Shown one piece after another: positions 7,127-11,000 of a DNA stretch of 11,000 nucleotides (its first letter is position 1; the number at the start of each line of letters is the position of its first letter). The notes beneath the pieces were generated by a model. That model ran no database searches and was not told the DNA's origin. It saw nothing but the letters and a program-made list of their open reading frames with translations. The DNA lies in assembly GCA_038214685.1 (NCBI GenBank), contig JBBQRO010000111.1, positions 1 to 11,000 on the forward strand, written 5' to 3'. The stretch is from CADCTB01 sp038214685 (GTDB lineage: Bacteria > Actinomycetota > Acidimicrobiia > Acidimicrobiales > AC-14). The position numbers and the translations under genes were made by a program.

Positions 7127-7791
7127 TCCAGCTCACCCACGGCGACGCTCATTCCGTCGTGGCCGACAAACCGGGACAGCCCTCCCCACCCGTCCCGCCC
7201 GAGCTGGAGGACATCGATCGGCGTTCCAGCTCGGGGCCGCCGCCTGGTCCGAGCAGCGCTCGGCGTGCGGGGTTCGCGATCTGGCTGGGAAGCGCCCTGG
7301 TGCTTGGCGCTCTCCTGGCAACGTCGGCAGCGGGCTCAGGGCCTCTCGACGATCCCGACCTGGCCAAGCAACGGTCCGGGATGCTGGACGTCGTCGGGCC
7401 TCGGTCACCTGCGCCCATGGTGGCACCGGGCCTTCCAGCATCTGGTCGGGCCACCGTGGTGTTCTTCGTGCGGCCGGTCCAACGGGAAGCGTTGCGCAGC
7501 ACCCTGGCGGCCTCGGACGCGAGAAGGCTGGCGGTCGCAGCCGACATCGCCGTGGTGGTCTCCGCGCCCGGGCCCGGTCCCGTCGGACCACCGGATGGCA
7601 CCCCGCCGGTGGTGGCCTACGATGACGGCCGGCTCGCTGCCGGCTACGGCATGCGGCGTCCCCGGAACGGAGGGCCGCCGGTCGGCTACGCCGTGGTAGG
7701 GCGCGACCGCACCGTCCGGTACCGGACCGAGGACCCAGGGGTCGGCACGAGCGTCGACGAGGTCCTCATCATGGTGGAAGCCCTCCCATGA
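7123..7791 (+). CDS. Membrane-anchored thioredoxin-fold-like protein without cysteines
   Basis: I do not recognise a named family. From the GTG at 7123, which shares GTGA with the ATPase stop, the product is 222 residues; a GTG at 7159 would give 210. Neither has a clear Shine-Dalgarno, so coupling favours 7123. Residues 1-46 are polar and Pro-rich, about 47-70 form one membrane helix (FAIWLGSALVLGALLATSAA), and the rest should lie outside the membrane. Residues 108-222 read like a redoxin fold: a TVVFFVRP strand, a helix, IAVVVS, then VVAYDDGRLAAGYGM, then GPPVGYAVVGRDRTVRYRT and a final VDEVLIMVEAL helix. The site where a redoxin keeps its active Cys (just after VVFF) has V-R-P-V, and no Cys occurs anywhere. 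A non-catalytic binding or accessory role for the ATPase is my inference. It overlaps the next gene by ATGA. Confidence 0.75.
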   Translation: MIQLTHGDAHSVVADKPGQPSPPVPPELEDIDRRSSSGPPPGPSSARRAGFAIWLGSALVLGALLATSAAGSGPLDDPDLAKQRSGMLDVVGPRSPAPMVAPGLPASGRATVVFFVRPVQREALRSTLAASDARRLAVAADIAVVVSAPGPGPVGPPDGTPPVVAYDDGRLAAGYGMRRPRNGGPPVGYAVVGRDRTVRYRTEDPGVGTSVDEVLIMVEALP

Positions 7792-8243
7792 GCGATGCCG
7801 TTTCAGCGCCTCCGGCAAGGTCCCATCGCCGTCTTCGTCTCGTCGTCGGCACCTTGTCGACGGTGGCGGTCGAGGTCCTCATCTACCGCGCCTACCTCAC
7901 CGGCGACGGGTCGTTCCACTGGTTCACCCACTTCTTCGCAGGCACCAGCACCGCGCTCGTCGTGATGACGCTGGTCAGCCTCCGCCTCCGCCGTCCGATC
8001 CCACTGCCCCTCCTGTGGCCCGTGCTCGGCCACATGGCAGCCATGGGCCCCGACCTGATGTTCGTGAATGAGATGGCCCACCGCCGCTGGATGGACGTGT
8101 TCGTCGCCCACAACGTCAGCCACTTCATCCCCGGACGCAACGTCACCTGGTACCTAATCTTCCTCTCCTGCCTCGGCGTCTTCCTGTTGGTCCTGCCTCG
8201 GCCCGACCAGACAAGGACGCTGTGGCGCTCGGTGGCCCTCTAG
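7788..8243 (+). CDS. Small histidine-rich membrane protein, unknown function
   Basis: This 151-residue product has about three or four membrane segments (about 17-35, 52-66, 74-88 and 121-137). ATG 7788 overlaps the stop of the gene before it (ATGA), giving a third coupled gene after the ATPase. Polar residues within or near membrane segments are striking: H44, H48, H82, D89, H98, D103, H108 and H112, in HWFTHFF, GHMAAMGPD, AHRRWMD and AHNVSHFIPGRN. The pattern vaguely recalls the YdjM/DUF457 membrane metal-dependent hydrolases (His...Pro-Asp...His), but I cannot confirm this. Metal binding or transfer in connection with the ATPase is inferred from the context and the His/Asp set only. The ORF itself is convincing by codon bias and coupling. 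Confidence 0.75.
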   Translation: MSDAVSAPPARSHRRLRLVVGTLSTVAVEVLIYRAYLTGDGSFHWFTHFFAGTSTALVVMTLVSLRLRRPIPLPLLWPVLGHMAAMGPDLMFVNEMAHRRWMDVFVAHNVSHFIPGRNVTWYLIFLSCLGVFLLVLPRPDQTRTLWRSVAL

Positions 8244-8471
8244 GTAGGTAGCCAATCCTCCCGGTCACGACCATCTACAGCCGGCGGCCAACCGAGGCTG
8301 GCAGCGTCATTGCGCGTCCGTGGCCGTCGGTCAGCGTGCCCCGTGGCTGCCGCGTGCCTTCCAGGTCATCGCGCGCCGCTGGCGCACGCGGCTGCTCGAC
8401 ATGATCAACCGTCCGATGTCCGGCCCCATCGGCCCTGGTGAGGCGCGTTGGCGGCGAGCGACTTCGGTGGC
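8244..8471. other. Gap between the ATPase operon and DUF3817: no assigned gene
   Basis: It begins with a short TAGGTAGGTAG run at the end of the previous gene. It contains one small open frame from GTG 8320 to TGA 8487 (55 codons: basic, Trp- and Arg-rich, MAVGQRAPWLPRAFQVIARR at its start) that overlaps the DUF3817 start. I recognise no homology, ribosome binding site or promoter for it. The region may simply be the promoter segment of the DUF3817 gene. Confidence 0.4.
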
Positions 8472-8774
8472 ATGGTGCACCTCGTGAAACGAGCCCTGAG
8501 AGTTGTAGCGATCGCCGAGGCGGTCAGCTTCCTGATCCTGCTCACGGCGACGATCGTGAAGCGCACCGGTGGGACCGAGGCCGGGGTGAAGGTGATGGGA
8601 CCGGTGCACGGGCTCCTCTTCGTCTCCTATGTTCTCCTGGTCATCCTCGTGGCCAGCGACGAGAAGTGGCGCCTGAAGCGGACCCTGCTCACCCTGCTTT
8701 GCGCCGTCATCCCCTTCGGCGGCTTCATCGCCGACCGCAAGCTCATCGACCAGCCGGCCCCAGCGCTCGCCTAG
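8472..8774 (+). CDS. DUF3817 family integral membrane protein
   Basis: This is a 100-residue product from ATG 8472. A TTG at 8448 preceded by GGTGAGG would add eight residues, and GTG 8475 is also possible, so the start is not settled. It follows the DUF3817 pattern: a short basic N-terminus, then ALRVVAIAEAVSFLILLTA (TM1), TGGTEAGVKVMGPVHGLLFVS leading into TM2, a conserved 'D-x-K-W' after it, and a third segment LLTLLCAVIPFGGF. The C-terminus is short and polar. The family is common in Actinomycetota and has no known function. It lies about 230 bases beyond the ATPase operon and converges on the multicopper oxidase gene; no functional link with either is evident. Confidence 0.85.
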   Translation: MVHLVKRALRVVAIAEAVSFLILLTATIVKRTGGTEAGVKVMGPVHGLLFVSYVLLVILVASDEKWRLKRTLLTLLCAVIPFGGFIADRKLIDQPAPALA

Positions 8775-8803
8775 AGGCTCGATGCCCCATAGGGTCACCC
8801 AGC

Positions 8804-8826
8804 CCGGCGGCGTCGCAGCCCGCCGG
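8804..8826. terminator. Convergent GC hairpin between DUF3817 and the multicopper oxidase
   Basis: CCGGCGG (8804-8810) and CCGCCGG (8820-8826) form a perfect 7-bp stem with a 9-base loop. They sit in the 60-base gap where the two genes converge. There is no T-run on either side. The position suits a bidirectional terminator of the type common in high-GC genomes. Confidence 0.45.
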
Positions 8827-8834
8827 CAGTCCTG

Positions 8835-10379
8835 TTACCTGCGGTACGAGAGGACCGTGGCCATGCCCCGCTCGAGGTGGTAGGTGTTGTGGCAGTGCAG
8901 CATCCACTGGCCGGGGTTGTCGGCTTCGAGCTCGACGACCTTGGTGGCTCCGGGGAGGATGTTGACCGTGTCCTTGCGGGTGCCCCCGTCCGCCAGGGCA
9001 AAGGTGTGGCCGTGGAGGTGGACCGGGTGCCACATCGTCGTCCGGTTCCGCAGCTCCAAGCGGATCCGCTCGCCTTGGCGCACCTGGAGGGGTGAGCTGT
9101 CGGGGAAGGCCTTGCCGCCGATCCCCCAGGAGTAGGCCATCATGCCGCCGGTCAGGTCAACTCGGTGGGTGCGATCGGCCGGCCGGCTCCGCAGGCCGAC
9201 GGCCTCGGTGGGGGCGAGGTCGCGGTAGTCAAGCAGCCGTCGATCCAGCTCCGGGGGCCGGGTGTCAGCCGGCGGCGCCGCGGTCGCGCTGGCGTCGCTC
9301 GTGCGCAGCACGGCGGCGGCCAGCGCGTTCTTGCCCTCTGCGGCGGCGACGATCGGCCACACGCCCGAGGCGGCGGTGACGACGACGTCGTAGCGCTCGC
9401 CCATCCCGACCAGGAGGGCGTCGACGTCGACGGGTCTCACCGGGAAGCCGTCGGCGTGGGTGACGGTGAGACGGTGCCCGCCGACCGCGAACCGGTAGGC
9501 GGTGTCCGACGCCGCGTTGATGATCCGCAGGCGCACCCGAGCGCCCACGGCGGCGGTGAACGTCGGCCGGTCAGCCGGAGGGCGACCGTTGATCAGGTGC
9601 AAGGGGTAGGTGACGTCGCCCGCATCGCCACCGAGCAGATCGGAGCTCATCCCCGACATCAAGCCCGTCGTCCCCAAGGAGGTGGTGCCCGATCTGCCAT
9701 CCATACCGCCCATCGAGCCCATGCCGGAGCCGTTGCTCATGCCCCCCATCCCGCCTCGTGCGACGAGGGCGGCGAGAGCCGAGTCAGGAGTCATGGCATC
9801 GATGCCGTCGAGCCAGTCGTCGAGCACCAGCACCTGGTCGACGTCGGCGGTCACCGGATCGGCGGGGTCCTCGACGATCAGTGGCGCGTAGAGGCCCCGG
9901 TCCAGCTGGAGGGCGGTGTGCGGATGGAAGAAGTACGTGCCGGGCTCGTTGAGCGCGAACTCGTAGGTGAAGCGGTCATCGGGTTGGATCACCGGCTGGG
10001 TGAGGTTGGGCACGCCGTCCATGTCGTTGCGGATGGCTATGCCGTGCCAGTGGATCGTGGTCGCCTCAGGGAGACGATTGGCCACCTCGACCCGCACCAC
10101 GTCACCGACCCGGGCCCGCAGCTCGGCTCCGGGAATGGTGTCACCGTAGGCCCAAGTGGCCACGGCGCGGCCGGCGAGGTCGATGGTCACCGGAGCGGCG
10201 ACGAGCCGGCGCTCGATCGTGCGGGCACCGGCCTTGCTCCGCTGCTGCTCGAGGCGGCCGATGGCGGGGTCGTCAGCCCCGACCCGCGTGGTCCCGCGCC
10301 CACAGGAGGCAAGGACAGCAGCAGCGGTGCCCGAGCCGGCCAGGATCAGGAAGCGGCGGCGATCAATGGGAGCGGTCAT
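8835..10379 (-). CDS. Tat-exported multicopper oxidase lipoprotein, Met-rich (MmcO/CueO-like)
   Basis: This copper oxidase has 514 residues. The N-terminus DRRRFLIL (6-13) is a twin-arginine signal, and L23-A-S-C26 is a lipobox, so it should be exported folded and lipid-anchored on the outer face of the membrane. All four copper-site motifs are intact: HWH 110-112, HPH 152-154, HPVHLH 451-456 and HCHNTYHLERGM 495-506, with Met506 as axial ligand of the type 1 copper. Two Met clusters (M211, 214, 220, 223, 226 and M241, 244) sit in a Gly/Ser loop, as in Cu(I)-oxidising CueO. The closest described architecture I know is mycobacterial MmcO, a Tat lipoprotein giving copper resistance; orthology is not proven. 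The expected role is oxidising toxic Cu(I) to Cu(II) outside the membrane. ATG 10377-10379 lacks a clear Shine-Dalgarno and lies next to an inverted repeat arm. Confidence 0.95.
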   Translation of the reverse strand: MTAPIDRRRFLILAGSGTAAAVLASCGRGTTRVGADDPAIGRLEQQRSKAGARTIERRLVAAPVTIDLAGRAVATWAYGDTIPGAELRARVGDVVRVEVANRLPEATTIHWHGIAIRNDMDGVPNLTQPVIQPDDRFTYEFALNEPGTYFFHPHTALQLDRGLYAPLIVEDPADPVTADVDQVLVLDDWLDGIDAMTPDSALAALVARGGMGGMSNGSGMGSMGGMDGRSGTTSLGTTGLMSGMSSDLLGGDAGDVTYPLHLINGRPPADRPTFTAAVGARVRLRIINAASDTAYRFAVGGHRLTVTHADGFPVRPVDVDALLVGMGERYDVVVTAASGVWPIVAAAEGKNALAAAVLRTSDASATAAPPADTRPPELDRRLLDYRDLAPTEAVGLRSRPADRTHRVDLTGGMMAYSWGIGGKAFPDSSPLQVRQGERIRLELRNRTTMWHPVHLHGHTFALADGGTRKDTVNILPGATKVVELEADNPGQWMLHCHNTYHLERGMATVLSYRR

Positions 10380-10381
10380 TT

Positions 10382-10472
10382 GGCGAGGGTTCTTTCAGGT
10401 GGTGGGAGATGGGGTTCCGGGAGCGAGCACGACAGCATGTCGTAGCCGATGCAGAGGCGCTGGACCCTCGCC
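10382..10472. repeat. Long-range inverted repeat in the multicopper oxidase leader
   Basis: GGCGAGGGT (10382-10390) and ACCCTCGCC (10464-10472) are perfect 9-base complements. Inside them lies a second dyad, ACGACA-GCA-TGTCGT (10429-10443). In the - strand transcript the 3' arm ends two bases before the oxidase ATG, so pairing would cover the initiation region. Confidence 0.4.
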
Positions 10473-10585
10473 TGGCCGAGGCTGCCGGGGTCGAGGAGCA
10501 GTGCCATGGGTCCATCATGCGGACGGGGCGGCGGCGCCACATCCGGGCTGGCTACGGAGCGGTGCTGTGGGGGGTCACGGACCGC

Positions 10586-10750
10586 CCGCAGGTCCTCGGC
10601 AAGCAGCCCCGGCCTGGCCCGGCGGACCAGCTCGGCCCGGTTGCGGACATTGAGCTTCTGGTGGATGTGGGACCGGTGGGTCTCAACGGTCCGTACCGGG
10701 GTACGGCCAAGATAAGCCCGAAACCCGCAGCAGGCGCTCGACGGGAGCCC
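10586..10750 (-). pseudogene. Remnant of a LuxR/NarL-type DNA-binding domain
   Basis: On the - strand 10714-10586 encodes about 43 residues that clearly match the C-terminal half of a LuxR helix-turn-helix: YLGRTPVRTVETHR, then SHIHQKLNVRNRAELVRRA, then GLL. One residue (Val) is extra relative to the usual turn. The preceding helix is not in this frame. A matching piece, PVERLLRVSGLS, is read one frame away at about 10746-10712, and the linking 'EIA' segment is missing. Upstream the open frame encodes nothing like a receiver or sensor domain. I read this as a regulator broken by a frameshift with a small deletion. The frame stays open to TGA at 10376-10378, overlapping the oxidase start, but the part after the HTH looks non-conserved. 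A sequencing error is the alternative. Confidence 0.6.
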
Positions 10751-10793
10751 GCACGCTCGGCCCGCGGCGCTAACGCCCACACCCTGACCCCTG

Positions 10794-10820
10794 CCCTGAG
10801 TGATCCAGAGCCTCTCAGGG
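10794..10820. repeat. Inverted repeat CCCTGAG...CTCAGGG
   Basis: Perfect 7-base arms (10794-10800 and 10814-10820) enclose a 13-base loop, upstream of the LuxR remnant. No T-run follows on either strand. It may be a hairpin in the oxidase leader transcript or a protein-binding dyad. Confidence 0.35.
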
Positions 10821-10866
10821 GCTATGAGCGCCGCGCCGACCGCCTCGGCGCTGTCGATCGTGTCGC

Positions 10867-10910
10867 CCGCCAGTGGGATGGGACCACCCTTCCGCCAGTG
10901 GGAAGGGACC
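10867..10910. repeat. Two 19-base direct repeats, 25-base period
   Basis: CCGCCAGTGGGATGGGACC (10867-10885) recurs at 10892-10910 with a single difference (T10879 versus A10904). The 25-base offset is not a multiple of three, so this is not a protein repeat, and it argues that the stretch is not coding. Such pairs are typical of tandem operator sites. Confidence 0.6.
10887..10907. promoter_or_regulatory. CueR-like copper operator dyad (CCCTTCC-N7-GGAAGGG)
   Basis: Perfect 7-base arms are separated by seven bases. The inner 19 bases fit CCTTCC-N7-GGAAGG, the known site of the copper sensor CueR before E. coli copA and cueO. It lies about 510 bases upstream of the multicopper oxidase. No convincing -35 or -10 hexamers frame it on either strand, and no MerR-family gene is in the window, so the function is tentative. 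It overlaps the second 19-base direct repeat. Confidence 0.45.
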
Positions 10911-11000
10911 GGGTCGGGAGTCTTGCCGGTGCTGGCGTGGTCATGGTGCCGGGGCGGTGAGGGTGGCGTCAAGTGGTGAGGTGCTCGGGGAGGAGGTCGC

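Noticed and set aside
9165..10445. 426-codon open frame on the + strand
   Set aside because: It lies opposite the multicopper oxidase, whose copper motifs are complete. The product is His/Gly/Arg/Val-rich without any recognisable domain.
10376..10972. The whole 198-codon - strand frame as an intact LuxR regulator
   Set aside because: Only about 43 residues match LuxR. The first HTH helix is out of frame, the N-terminal part has no domain, and it spans nucleotide-level direct repeats that are not protein repeats.
10969..11000. Possible tail of another - strand gene (DLLPEHLTT then stop)
   Set aside because: Only nine codons lie inside the window, which is too little to support a gene.

Overview
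The window looks like chromosomal DNA of a high-G+C Actinomycetota. The evidence is strong third-position G/C bias, GTG/TTG start candidates, tightly overlapping genes, a DUF3817-type membrane protein, and a Tat-lipoprotein multicopper oxidase of the kind described in mycobacteria. I cannot place it more finely. No tRNA, rRNA, CRISPR array, transposase or integrase is visible.

Left part (1-4489, all + strand). A 5'-truncated LemA gene is followed after 33 bases by an HtpX-like M48 membrane metalloprotease, a very common pair. After an 88-base gap come an APC-superfamily permease and an EamA/DMT-superfamily transporter, joined by a TGATG stop/start overlap. The EamA reading frame has no stop and stays open through a poorly conserved linker into a pyridoxamine 5'-phosphate oxidase-like flavin-binding domain. 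That is either a true fusion or two genes whose separating stop is missing. A strong Shine-Dalgarno before an in-frame ATG at 4022 favours two genes.

Middle part (4490-8774, + strand). A 171-base gap carries a nested dyad and a second hairpin. It is followed by a heavy-metal P1B-type ATPase with two departures from the textbook copper pump: a CPD motif where CPC is usual, and an N-terminal HMA-like domain without its CxxC. The ATPase overlaps (GTGA) a membrane-anchored thioredoxin-fold-like protein with no cysteine. That gene in turn overlaps (ATGA) a small histidine-rich membrane protein. The three look like one translationally coupled metal-handling operon. A DUF3817 membrane protein follows after about 230 bases.

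Right part (8775-11000, - strand). A convergent hairpin separates the DUF3817 gene from a Tat-exported, Met-rich multicopper oxidase lipoprotein. The roughly 620 bases upstream of the oxidase contain no intact gene. They hold a broken LuxR-type helix-turn-helix, a leader inverted repeat that could mask the oxidase start, a pair of 19-base direct repeats 25 bases apart, and a dyad matching the CueR copper-operator pattern CCTTCC-N7-GGAAGG.

Taken together, the right two-thirds reads as a copper or heavy-metal defence locus: efflux ATPase, accessory envelope proteins and a periplasmic-side cuprous oxidase. The metal specificity of the ATPase is open because of its unusual motifs.
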